From: Lolium rigidum
Taxonomy: Eukaryota; Streptophyta; Magnoliopsida; Poales; Poaceae
Direction: 5' to 3'
Length of the DNA stretch: 64,000 bases
NCBI RefSeq assembly: GCF_022539505.1
Contig: NC_061510.1
Span: 39,643,047-39,707,046, forward strand
Below the pieces are notes generated by a model. That model worked only from the letters and a program-made list of their open reading frames with translations, was not told the origin of the DNA and did no database searches. Each line of letters begins with the position of its first letter. Positions within the stretch are counted from its first letter, which is position 1. Position numbers and translations under genes: made by a program. This document shows positions 45,648 to 58,556 of this stretch, piece after piece.

Positions 45648-47247
45648 TGATGCGTGCAGTTAACACACGTCCGTTGGGAACCCCAAGAGGAAGGTGTGAT
45701 GCGTACAATAGCAAGTTTTCCCTCAGTAAGAAACCAAGGTTATCGAACCAGTAGGAGTCAAGGAACATGTGAAGGTCGTTGGTGACAGAGTGTAGTGCGG
45801 CGCAACACCAGGGATTCCGGCGCCAACGTGGAACCTGCACAACACAATCAAAGTACTTTGACCCAACGTAACAGTGAGGTTGTCAATCTCACCGGCTTGC
45901 TGAAAACAAAGGATTAACCGTATAGTGTGGAAGATGATGTTTGTTTGCGAAGAACAAGTAAAGAACAAGTATTGCAGTAGATTGTATTTCAGATGTAAAG
46001 AATGAACCGGGGTCCACAGTTCACTAGTGGTGTCTCTCCCATAAGATAAATAGCATGTTGGGTGAACAAATTACAGTTGGGCAATTGACAAATAGAGAGG
46101 GCATAACAATGCACATACATGTCACGATGACTACTATGAGATTTAATCAGGGCATTACGACAAAGTACATAGACCGCTATCCAGCATGCATCTATGCCTA
46201 AAAAGTCCACTTTCGGGTTATCATCCGAACCCCTTCCAGTATTAAGTTGCAGACAACGGACAATTGCATTAAGTATGGTGCGTAATGTAATCAACACAAA
46301 TATCCTTAGACAAAGCATTGATGTTTTATCCCTAGTGGCAACAACACATCCACAACCTTAGAACTTTCACGTCACTCGTCCCGCATTCAATGGAGGCATG
46401 AACCCACTATCGAGCATAAATACTCCCTCTTGGAGTTACAAGTATCAACTTGGCCAGAGCCTCTACTAGCAACGGAGAGCATGCAAGAACATAAACAACA
46501 TATATGATAGATTGATAATCAACTTGACATAGTATTCAATATTCATCGGATCCCAACAAAAACAACATGTAGCATTACAAATAGATGATCTTGATCATGA
46601 TAGGCAGCTCACAAGATCTAACATGATAGCACAATGAGGAGAAGACAAATATCTAGCTACTGCTATGGACCCATAGTCCAGGGGTGAACTACTCACACAT
46701 CAATCCGGAGGTGATCATGGCGATGAAGAGCCCTCCGGGAGATGATTCCCCTCTCCGGCAGGGTGCCGGAGGCGATCTCCTGAATCCCCCGAGATGGGAT
46801 TGGCGGCGGCTGCGTCTCTGGAAGGTTTTCCGTATCAAGGCTCTCGGTACAGGGGTTTCGCGACGAAGACTTTAAGTAGGCGGAAGGGTAGAGTTGGAGG
46901 CGGCGCGAGGGACCCACACCATAGGGCAGCGCGGGCCCCTCCCTGGCCGCGCCGGCCTATGGGCATGGGCCCTCGTGGCCCCACTTCGTATCCCCTCCAG
47001 TCTTCTGGAAGCTTCGCGGAAAAATAAGACCCTGGGCGTTGATTTCGTCCAATTCCGAGAATATTTCCTTTGTAGGATTTCTAAAACCAAAAACAGCAGA
47101 AAACAGCAAATGGCTCTTCGGCATCTCGTCAATAGGTTAGTGCCGGAAAATGCATAATAATGACACAAAGTGTGTATAAAACATGTGAGTATCATCATAA
47201 AAGTAGCATGGAACATAAGAAATTATGGATACGTTTGAGACGTATCA
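45648..47247 (-). repeat. Element B 5' LTR (right copy)
   Basis: 1,600 bp, partner of 40,527-42,126. It starts TGATGCGTGC where the left copy has TGATACGTGC. Confidence 0.92.
46919..46963. repeat. GC-rich hairpin, copy 5 (element B right LTR)
   Basis: As copy 4 with one G-to-A change in the left arm (CCATAGGGCAGCGCGG). Confidence 0.82.
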
Positions 47248-48349
47248 GTTTGGTTTAAGAATTTCTTAATAAAAGGGCTCAAAGTGAGTATGTTGTTAAA
47301 AAGGGCACAAGTGACCATTATCACATGCCACATGGTTTTTGATTTTTCTTTGATTTGAGTTGATTTCTATTGACCCAAATGATGTTGTTGATTGTTGAAA
47401 TGGTATAGAGGAGTGATCCAACCATTCACCACAAGTCTTAGGTTCAAGATTCTTAATTTCATAATTTGGCTATTTACTCTCATATGCCTCTATGGCATTT
47501 TTATTTTCTTTTTAATTTATTTTGTTTTCACCTTGGATCTGATTTGTTGAGCACTAGGCAGGGTCTCTTAATATTTTCACACCATCTAGCAAAGGTAGAT
47601 CATGTCCTAGACCTAGTTTTCAAATTTAGTCTTAGGCTCATAGGTGTATTTCTATTTTTATTTCCTTTTTTTTATTTGATCAAAGGGCACGGTGTAGGGT
47701 TCATTTAAGGTTAGATGAGGTTTAGTGTTGGTTTCAAACCATTTGGGCAAGGTAGAGGTGCTTAAGTCAAGTTTTGGTAATATGGCTATGTGCCACATAT
47801 GCCTCTATGCATATGTTTATTTTATTTTTGTTTCTCACTTGATTTGGTTGGTAAGTACTAGGTTAGGTTTGTTGATGTTTTTCAAAACCTCTAAACAAGG
47901 TAGAAAAGCCCAGGTAAAAGTTTTACCAAAGATAGCCATAGGCACATAGGCCCTTTTCTTATTTAATTTCAACTCTTTTTATTTACTTTATATTGTATGG
48001 TGATAAGAGAGATGAGGTTTAGGGTTTAGTGGGGTCTAACAATGGTTCACCACTATTGAGAAAAGTAAGAAGGGTATTAGTCAAGATTTGCATACTAGGG
48101 CTATATGCCCACATAGGTCTTTTTATTTTATTTTAGTTTCTTCATATTTGACCCATTGGGTTTTGAGAAGATTAGGATTTAGGGTTTTGGAAATATGTTC
48201 AATGCAATAAACAAACAATCATGGCAATAACACAACATGTGAGCATGATCACTATGTATCAAACTTAATTTAATAAAAGTTTTTGTTGGTTCTCATTTTT
48301 GGAAAAAGGAAATCCATTTTCTTCTTTGTTGGAAATTTGGGATGTTACA
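47248..48349 (-). repeat. Element C left LTR, segment 3 (inner end)
   Basis: Co-linear with about 55,459-56,253, ending GGGATGTTACA. It contains about 300 bp (about 47,520-47,820) that the right LTR lacks, so the right copy has a deletion. Confidence 0.9.
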
Positions 48350-48364
48350 AACCCTTCCCCCTTA
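48350..48364 (-). other. Polypurine tract of element C
   Basis: On the minus strand TTTAAGGGGGAAGGG lies directly before the 3' LTR. Confidence 0.7.
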
Positions 48365-48426
48365 AACAAATCTCGTCCCGAGATTTTAATAAAAGTTAGG
48401 TTCCTAAGAGAGATTGAGCAATTGGA

Positions 48427-50001
<1,575 letters not shown>

Positions 50002-50311
50002 CTGATCATTGAGGTAGATGATAAGGTAAGAGGGAAATTTTCTATGGTTTGTTTGAGTTAAAGTTCACAAAGTTTCAAAACTTGAGTAGTGTTGAGGGGG
50101 TAAAAACTAGCAACACTTTTTCATTCATACCAAAAATCACATATTACAAAGCTAACACACCGTTGGTTTTAAGAACCATTCATCGCTCTACGATATAAGG
50201 GGATCCTGATACAAACTCACACCTACGATCGATAGTGATCAAGTGAAACTACTACTACTCATTATCCACATCTTTCGGGGTGTGGTCATCTTCTCCGGCT
50301 TCCAGAAATTC

Positions 50312-51043
50312 CTAGTCTTCCATATCAGCGTTCTCATCTTCTTCGAAATCCTCATCATTACCCAGGAAGGCTGCTCCTCCCTGAATGTCTTCATCTTCTT
50401 CTGATAGCTCCATCAGCTGGTCCTTTTGGGCCTTGACAGTTGCCTCCAAGGATACTATCTTTGCGCGGAGGCGCGCAATGGTAGCGTCCTTCTTGGCACG
50501 CTGCTTGCGGAGTGTCTGGCGCTCATAGGCCAGGATCCTGACGGTATCAGTCTGCCGCGCTAGGTGGGCGCGAATCTGGTTGGCGTAGACGCGATAGTTG
50601 TCCAGCTCCTTCTGGGTGTCGTGCAACATAACATCCAGGTGCTCCACATGATATTTCAGCTCCGGGTGGGGTGACAGTGCCCTGGGTCCTCCGATGGAGT
50701 CATGCATTGCAAGGTGAGCAAAGCGAGTCCCATAAAGCTCAGTCACATGCTGCCCACACAGACGGGCAAGTGCTTCCTGCATGGCTCTAGCTAGTCCAGC
50801 TAGCCAGTTGCTTTCCATGACAGAGAAATTGATCCTCCTAGAAATAGGAGGCTCCCGCTTGCCTCTCAGGTCCGCAGTGATAACCCACTGCAGTTCCCTT
50901 CCGGGCTGGTCGTTCATTTGAGTTCCAAGGAACTCCGGGTGCGGGCGTCCAAGATGCTCAGACAAATCGTCTAAGTCCTTCAAGAACATCATGTTCCCAC
51001 CATTTCCCAACCGGTAAAACTTGGTGTTGTGGGGCAATGCCAT
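50312..51043 (-). CDS. Element C ORF1 upstream of gag, 243 aa, coiled coil
   Basis: An intact frame between the PBS and gag on the coding strand, starting MALPHNTKFYRLGNGGNMMF. The N-terminal half has RELQWVITADLRGKREPPIS and ALARLCGQHVTELYGTRFAH; the C-terminal half is a long charged helix (LRKQRAKKDATIARLRAKIV, LEATVKAQKDQLMELSEEDE) ending in an acidic tail. No known catalytic motif. It starts about 210 bp after the PBS. Additional ORFs before gag are known from Ogre-type elements, but this one is in an element primed by tRNA-Met and without pol. While gag is broken by stops, ORF1 is not. Function unknown. Confidence 0.65.
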   Translation of the reverse strand: MALPHNTKFYRLGNGGNMMFLKDLDDLSEHLGRPHPEFLGTQMNDQPGRELQWVITADLRGKREPPISRRINFSVMESNWLAGLARAMQEALARLCGQHVTELYGTRFAHLAMHDSIGGPRALSPHPELKYHVEHLDVMLHDTQKELDNYRVYANQIRAHLARQTDTVRILAYERQTLRKQRAKKDATIARLRAKIVSLEATVKAQKDQLMELSEEDEDIQGGAAFLGNDEDFEEDENADMED

Positions 51044-51255
51044 CTGAAAATGAATTGGATGAGTAAGTTAGAGATGTGAACAAGTGTGGCAAAATTTTAT
51101 GTGTAATTTCAAGAAAAGTATAGAATGAGTTCCTCTTTTGAAAAAGATCTCAAAGGTAAGAGTGTGAGTAAGTTTTCAGAGATATTCACTTCATTGAATT
51201 TTGAAACTAAAAATTTCAAACGTCCATTCTAACTAGGGTCTCCTAAGGTCAACAA

Positions 51256-51269
51256 TGGCTCTGATACCA
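51256..51269 (-). other. Primer-binding site of element C (initiator tRNA-Met)
   Basis: TGGTATCAGAGCCA on the minus strand, three bases from the end of the 5' LTR, is the classical plant PBS complementary to initiator tRNA-Met. Confidence 0.92.
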
Positions 51270-51272
51270 ACT

Positions 51273-54200
51273 TGTCAACACCCGGATTTTTAAGTCCGGA
51301 TGCCTATTATGCCATTCACCGCAATCCCAGGAATATTGTTTTTGCGAGACATAATAGATTGATATCACAACACATCATTCATTACAACACATAATCGTCT
51401 TACAATAAAGGATCACATGATCCAGTCTTAGTACATCATAGTGGATCTAGAGATCCTATTACAAAACACATAGCGGAAGCGAAGTAGCGTTCGTGGTTCA
51501 TTTGTTCCACAAGCAACTGTTGACGTCAGGAGTGGTCCTAGTTGTCGTAGACGTCCTGCTGTCCATCTTCCTCGTACTGCTGTTCCTCTTCATAGTCTGG
51601 CCATTTGAATAGGCAGGGACAAAGCCATGAGTACTTTCAAAGTACTCGCAAACTAATACTAAGGTAAGTACTTATCAATTTTAGTAAGGGGTGCTAAGCT
51701 CTAAGTTTATTTGCATAAAGCCAATTTTAGTTCACAAACATTTAGTAAAATCCTCTTCATTTGCTAACTAACTCAAGTGGGAACATTAGTGTCATTCCCA
51801 CAACTCTGTTGTGATTCAAGTCAAATTCACCATTCACCTTTCAAGTTCAAGTCACAAGTCACACGTCACATTTTTGAAAATGATCTGATGACGGAACAGT
51901 ATGGCCTTTCCAACCGTCCATAACCGTGGACGCGGCTATTCGAATAGTTCAACACTCTGCAGAGATCGTACACTTGTGCCACAACATTTGCAATAATCCG
52001 TCGAGGTTAATCGGCTCTGATTTATCACACTCCGTGTGCGGACTACCAACCATAACCTTTCACTTACATATCCTACTATAGGCACCTCTCCCCATGAGCT
52101 TGGTCTCCCGGTGAAGACAGACAGTCGGCACTGGAACCGCACGGTGGCTTGGGCGGGACATTCACCTCATATTCACGTCATTTCACATCATTTCACATTC
52201 CACGGAGGCAGCCTCGGCATAACCCCTATGACGCTTGTTTAGAGGGAACCCATACTAAGATACATAAACTTCTAGTTAAGCCCTTACCCATAATCAGGTA
52301 TTGTGGGGGTACTTGCAAAATTGGAATGGTATCGCATCCGAACCCAACCATCAGTTTTTGTAAAGTTCACCTTGTCATTCACCAGTCATATTCACCTTCA
52401 AAATCTTTCAATAGAATGACTCATCATTCCAAGGTTTTCAAAGTCATTTCATTTCACTAGTTCCCATCTAGAGTAGTCAATTTTATTTGTTAGCACTAGC
52501 AACTAGTCATGAGGGGTGCTAACTAGCTCATAGCTTTTTTTTAGGCTAAGTTTGATGCTCTTGTTCTACTCTATATCTAGACCAAGTGAATCATAAATCA
52601 AAAAGTAAACTTTGATAAACCAAAATCAAAAGATAATTTGTAAGGTAAAAACTTGGGATGGGATCATTAAGCATAAAGTAAAAGGTAATGGTGCCTTGCT
52701 CTTGTAGAGCTTTGCACTAGGTCAACTTGCAAGAATATTAGCTTGCCTTCAGTGGTGTATTGATCAAAGTTCTCTTCTTCTTCTTGGTAGAATCCCTCCT
52801 CCTATTGATAGTCTCCGGTACTAGCGTCTATAAACGAATATGAGGATACAATCACCAAACAAAACTTAAAAGCTAAACTAAGCACACACATGAGTCACAC
52901 AAGATAGGCTAGCATCACAACATTATTTTTATGTTGGTTGACTTTGTTTTTATCTCAAGAAAAATAATTTTCTCTCATCATAAATATTAATTAAGGTTTC
53001 TATTTAATTCTTTGGAGAAATAATTTCCTCTCATTGAATCTTGTTAAGATTTAATCTCCTCATATGATAATATATGAACTCATGTTGACCAAGGTCAACA
53101 CTTCATAATCATCATTTGGGAAAATGATTTCAATGAGGTGAGGTACCTCATGCAATTTGATCCTAACATGATAATGATTTAATGTCCTCAAATAATTCAT
53201 TATGAGATCAATTAGACCATGGTCTCCACCTCATGTAGAATTACTTGAGACCAAGATTTAAATGAGAAGAGTATATCTCATATGATTTAATAATTAGTTG
53301 GAACAATTTAAAAACTACTATGGTAATCATTTAATATTCTCAAGTGAGCAAATATGAGACCAAGCAACAAGGGTCATCACATTAGTTCATACCACTTGGG
53401 AAGATGATTTAAATGAGGTGCTACACCTCATAGATTTGAAACCCTAATTTTGAAATAGTTTAAATGGGCTAGAATTTGACTACATAGCCAATTTTTTTGA
53501 TTCTAGCCCATGATCATATGAAGCAACTATAGTATTTTATTACATAATAAATTAGACAACATCAAATGTGATTTATGAGAGTTGGAAACACTTCAAAATA
53601 GTTTATGGTTGATTTTAGATATTTATTGGAAATTTGAAAAGTTACTGATTTGTTATTTTTATTTCAGAGGATCTAGAATGAATTTTTAATTGCAACCAGT
53701 GGGATTAATTAGATCATTTCATAAGCTTTCTAGAACATTTTGAATCACTAAATTTGTGTTTGTATATTTGAAAATATCTAAATTCTAGCAATGCATCAGT
53801 ATTTGAATTCAGCTAAATTGAATATTTCGAGTTTGAGTTAAACGGGCTAGGCGGGAAAGTAATTGGGCCGTAGAGGGGTTAAACGGGCCAGCCCAGTCGA
53901 GACTCCGAGAGCCACGGTGGCCTGACGAGCAGGACCCACCGGTCAGTGGCGCATAGCCGTTAGCGAAACGGTACGCGACCACAGCCGTGCGATTAGCCGA
54001 TGATCGGACGGCTGGACATCGTCCTCTTCCTCGACATAACGCCGGCGAGAGGTAACCCTAGCGGCGGCCAGACTAGGGGGTCGGGGAGCTACCTGGAGGC
54101 GGGCGAGCGTGGGCGAGGCGGACGATCGGTGTTGGAGACGACGGCTGTTCAATTGGTGGTGGTGAGAGGAGCTGAGGTGGCATCAATCGACGGCGCCGTC

Positions 54201-56253
54201 TTGCTACCGCCACGGATGCTCCGGTGAAATTCCGGTGGCTGAGAGGGTAATGTGAGGCGGAGAGGAGTCGAGGCGAGCTGGAAGAAGGAGGGGAGGCTAC
54301 TGAGGTGTTGAACTCGTCCAGGGGGAGCCGGTATTTATAGGGGCGAGGGTTGGCCGAGGGTGCGGAGCAGGTCGACGAGGTCGACATGGCTACGGTGGCT
54401 GCGAGGTGTTGGTGACGTTACAGCACTGTAGGTGACGTCGAGGCGGACACGACGAGCGTCAGGGCGCTGAAAACGGAGCAGGGTAGCGTCGTCGTCGTCA
54501 TCGGGTACCAGGGTACTGTGGCGGATGATCGCTGACGATGGCATCGTCTACAGGCCTGGCGCGTCCAATGGGGCTTGTCTGGGAGGTAGCTGACGTCGAC
54601 GGGAGGCCGCAGGTAAAAGGAGAGGTCAAGGGGTGGTTTGAGTCGACGGGGCACGGCGGTGTACTGGTGCGCCCATGGCCATGTCTGTGCGCGCGCTGGC
54701 GAGCCCGAGGACGGTGACCACATCATGTTCCTGGCGTTCTCGTCGTCTCCTGGGCCAGGGATCATGTCCAGCAGGTACAGGGTGATGAGTCCAACCTTGT
54801 TGACAAGGTCAGAGAGGGAGAGGAAGAGAGGGGGCAAGTGGTGGCATGGTGGTGACTAGGGTGGCCGGCATGGCATGTTCTAGGATTCTTTGTGCATTGT
54901 TCTTGCTCTCTGGGTGCATGGCAAGGTTGAGTGGTGTGAGGCCAGGCTATTTGACATGGTGCACAGGGTTGGTGATGGCTAGAGGTGGCAAAATTAAATT
55001 AAGTCCAATATGTATGTGACAGACAATGTCCTTGGCTTGGCTTGGTTCATGGTGAGGATGTCAATTCTAGGTGAGGTCATTTAGTGGTACAATACACTAG
55101 TGATGATCACAAGAGAGAGAGAGTGAGGTGGTGGGTAGTGGTTGAATAGTGGTTGTACTTCCATCTTACTCTATGTGTCCTTCTATGTCTCAAGCAATTG
55201 ACTTCTCTTGTATTTAATTTTGGCCAATTGCTGCATGGATGTCTTCTATATGATGTTGGGTAACAAAGTGTGGCATTGGTTTAAATTTTGGAAGGGTTTT
55301 GTGAAGATTCTAAATTTGGAGGGAATCTAGAATTTGTTTCAATGTAGCATCTTGGGTTGACTATTTTGAGCAATGGTCAAAGATCTGGTCAAAGTGGTCA
55401 ACATCAAAAGTGTTCATCTTGATGAGTTCTTGGATAAGGTGCAAAGAGTTGTGAGGGTTTGGTTTAATAATTTCTTAATAAAAGGGCTCAAAGTGAGTAT
55501 GTTGTTAAAAAGGGCACAAGTGACCATTATCACATGCCACATGGTTTTTGATTTTTCCTTGATTTGAGTTGATTTCTATTGTCCCAAATGATGTTGTTGA
55601 TTGTTGAAATGGTATAGAGGAGTGATCCAACCATTCACCACAAGTCTTAGGTTCAAGATTCTTAATTTCATAATTTGGCTATTTACTCTCATATGCCTCT
55701 ATGGCATTTTTATTTTATTTTTAATTTATTTTTTGTTTCTCACTTGATTTGGGTGGTAAGTACTAGGTTAGGTTTGTTGATGTTTTTCAAAACCTCTAAA
55801 CAAGTTAGAAAAGCCCAGGTAAAAGTTTTACCAAAGATAGCCATAGGCACATAGGCCCTTTTCTTATTTAATTTCAATTCTTTTTATTTACTTTATATTG
55901 TATGGTGATAAGAGAGATGAGGTTTAGGGTTTAGTGGGTCTAACAATGGTTCACCATTATTGAGAAAAGTAAGTAGGGTATTAGTCAAGATTTGCATACT
56001 AGGGCTATATGCCCACATAGGTCTTTTTATTTTATTTTAGTTCCTTCATATTTGACCCATTGGGTTTTGAGAAGATTAGGATTTAGGGTTTTGGAAATAT
56101 GTTCAATGCAATAAACAAACAATCATGGCAATAACACAACATGTGAGCATGATCACTATGTATCAAACTTAATTTAATAAAAGTTTTTGTTGGTTCTCAT
56201 TTTTGGAAAAAGGAAATCCATTTTCTTCTTTGTTGGAAATTTGGGATGTTACA
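51273..56253 (-). repeat. Element C right (5') LTR, uninterrupted, 4,981 bp
   Basis: TGTCAACACC...GATGTTACA. It serves as the empty-site reference for the nested insertions: ACAATACACTAG at about 55,090 (element D site) and GGGTTTGGTTTAA at about 55,457 (A/B site). TATA on the minus strand at 54,332-54,341. Much longer than usual plant LTRs. Confidence 0.93.
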
Positions 56254-56797
56254 TGGCACTACACCAGGCGCCTCTCTCACTGAAAGCATCAAGAATCTCC
56301 ATACAATAAGACTCAGCCCGTAGTCGATTACAACCCATCTGTATAGCCATCTGAAGACCCTCCTTCAAAGCTATAGCCTTCGCCATTACCGCTGAGTCAA
56401 CATTAGCCACGAACATAGAAGATGCCGCAATGAATTCACCCCTTGCATTGCGTAGAACCGCACCAGTCGCTCCAGCTTTACCATCCTCGTGGAAAGAAGC
56501 ATCCACATTTAGCTTCACGACTGCCCCCTCCGGCCTAGACCATTTGATCCCTCCACTTGGAGCCTATTTTCCATAAACCTTAGAAGCGTTAGCAACAATT
56601 GACAAGATAGAAAATCTACATTTAATCATAGGAGGAGTGCTCTCATTATGAGTTCGTTATCGCCGGAGCCACCACAAGTACCAACATGTTATGATCACCA
56701 CTTCCTTCAAATTCACCGTGGTAAAGCCTTGGATATTGTTATCCGACTGACACAGAATATGTTCCAATATTGCCGATCCACCTCTATCCACAACAAT
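56254..56797 (-). mobile_element. LINE E, 5' piece (right of the nested complex)
   Basis: Minus-strand: the linker before RNase H (VVIITCWYLWWLRR), then VKLNVDASFHEDGKAGATGA (RNase H start with catalytic Asp), VMAKAIALKEGLQMAIQMGC, and RAESYCMEILDAF. There is a stop in the linker, and it is cut on the right by the CACTA end at 56,798. It joins the piece at 18,532-18,851. Confidence 0.85.
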
Positions 56798-57369
56798 CAC
56801 TACAAGAAAAGTTCTGATAGACAACGTCTCAAAATCGTCCGCTAAGGGGTATTTTTCGTCGCCTATGGGCCTAACCCGACGATATGGGTTCTGTTGTGGA
56901 AACTGCGTCAGGCAAAGTCCTTCGCGCTTGGGCGCCCTTCCGCCACGGAAAATCGGTCCGTTGCACAAGTGTTTCCGGGAGCCCGTTGACTGCTGACGTC
57001 ATGCAAGCGACACGTGGCGGACACCGTTAACCGGCGATTAACGGCGTTAACCGGCCGAAACCCCGTGGTAGATGGTAGGCCCACACGAGGCTCCGCCACG
57101 TCTTAAGCGGGCCGGCCCATTAAGTTTGCGGGCCGGGCCAGCTGACTTAGTTTGACCGGTCAACTATATAGCTGGGCTGGTCCATTAGTTACGTGGGCCG
57201 GGCCTAACCTCTAAGGTTGACTGGTCAAAACATTAATGGGCCGGCCCACTAAGCATGTGGGCCGGGCCGAATGCACTCGTTTGACCGGTCAACAGGCAAA
57301 AGGGGCGGCCGACAAGACATGTGGGACCCACTTTCCTGTTATCGGGCCGGACCATTTACCAAGTGGGGT
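56798..57369 (+). mobile_element. CACTA DNA transposon terminus with subterminal repeats
   Basis: Begins CACTACAAGAAAA, the terminal inverted repeat of grass CACTA elements (Caspar type). It is followed by about 300 bp of GC-rich subterminal sequence with repeated GGGCCGG(C/G)CC and TTTGACCGGTCAAC motifs (about 57,100-57,300), typical transposase-binding regions. The other end (TTTTCTTGTAGTG) is not in the window. Interrupted at 57,370 by an LTR. Confidence 0.82.
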
Positions 57370-57396
57370 TGATACGTCCAATTTGCATCACTATTT
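57370..57396 (+). mobile_element. Start of an Athila-like LTR at the assembly gap
   Basis: TGATACGTCCAATTTGCATC is the same terminus as element A (minus-strand TGATACGTCCATTTTGCATC), here in plus orientation, running into the gap after 27 bp. Confidence 0.7.
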
Positions 57397-57496
57397 NNNN
57401 NNNNNNNNNNNNNNNNNNNNNNNNNNNNNNNNNNNNNNNNNNNNNNNNNNNNNNNNNNNNNNNNNNNNNNNNNNNNNNNNNNNNNNNNNNNNNNNN
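57397..57496. other. Assembly gap of 100 N
   Basis: Exactly 100 N, usually a placeholder for unknown length. The sequences on each side belong to different elements, so missing DNA is probably kilobases long. Confidence 0.98.
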
Positions 57497-58381
57497 TCCG
57501 GGGAAGACCCCGGGTAGGGCAATGGACGCGGAGCAGCTCGGCTTGAGGTTGGCCGGCCGGCGGCAAAGGTCGGCCGAGGAGCAGCTGGCCGGAGCCGTGG
57601 CCGGCTGCCTCCGAAGCCGCCGGGCTTCTAAGTCCTAGTCGGCCCGGCTACGGCCTTCTCGCGCCGTGGCCGGGCCGGCTTCTACAAGCCATATCCGACT
57701 GGGGTTTACACTCTAGACCGACTCGAGGCCGGCGAGTCTTGCATGAGAAGGAACTCGGGTAGGTGGTCCGGTTCAAAGGTCCACGCCGACCTCACCTCCG
57801 TAAAGCGCGGGCACCGTAGAGCAATAGTGCCACGCGGCGACAGGCCATCATGGCGTACGTCGGTCCGTACCGGCCACAGGACATGATGGCGACGGAGACA
57901 CCTCCTCGCCATACCGCCGACCCCCGCAGCGGACAAGACAGGCCACTACGCTCAACGGCTCCATGACGTCACCGCCGGGAAGGAGCGGAAGCCGGAGCCG
58001 GCCAAGCCGGCCACTAGACTATAGGGACTTCTATGTAAAGTGCCGCCGCCTATATAAGCCGGGCTACCCCCTCGTGCGGGGGACGATCGATCATTCTCAC
58101 TTCATTCTAGTCTTAGCGCTACTCGAGGAGAGAGACCTTCGTCTACCTTAGCCTCCCCGAGCAGCCGGATACAGCTCAAGGAGCACCATTGTACTGTGTG
58201 ATTACCATATATATACACTCATAGCAGGAGTAGAGGTGTTACCTCCACAGGAGGGCCTCGAACCTGGGTACGTCGCCGTGTTGCTCGTGCCCATACCCGC
58301 ATCCGGATACCACCGTGAGACCATCTAGGAACCACCTTCGATTAGCCACCCTATGGCATATGCCGTGACGATACCACGACA
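57497..58381 (+). mobile_element. Partial gypsy-type LTR (3' part)
   Basis: GC-rich U3-like sequence, a TATA box CCTATATAAGC at about 58,050, then a CTCACTTCATTCTAG leader and a region ending near CGATACCACGACA, like grass gypsy LTRs. The left end is lost in the gap. The right limit is approximate; no internal region follows, so it may be solo or truncated. Confidence 0.5.
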
Positions 58382-58489
58382 CTCATGCCCAATATGAAAA
58401 TCCTTGATCGCTCCATACCCACATGGATAACGGTATTTTTAATAATTCATAAAGTGGATTTGAAATTTAAAACATATCCTAATAATTCC

Positions 58490-58556
58490 ATGATTTAATC
58501 TATCAACTTGCAAGATCTTGGAGAGAAAAAGCTTGTATTAGTCTGCAGAATCCTCA
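58490..58556. repeat. Higher-order spacer, degenerate copy 0
   Basis: GATTTAATCTATCAACTTGC and TTAGTCTGCAGAATCC resemble the end of the spacers at about 60,330-60,400 and 62,530-62,600. Confidence 0.5.

Larger units (their letters stand above)
40527..47247 (-). mobile_element. Element B: non-autonomous LTR element with one unknown ORF
   Basis: A 6,721-bp element with 1,600-bp LTRs (40,527-42,126 and 45,648-47,247). The LTR termini are TGAT(A/G)CGTGC and GAGACGTATCA, so the outermost 8 bp are inverted repeats in the left copy. Minus orientation: a PBS TGGCGCCGTTGCCGGGGA lies beside the right LTR (plus-strand 45,622-45,639), and a purine tract beside the left LTR (CTAAGCTTGGGGATG, 42,129-42,143). 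It encodes one 212-residue protein and no protease, RT or integrase. The duplication GTTTG flanks it exactly. The PBS and termini are close to those of element A, which could have provided enzymes when intact. Confidence 0.9.
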
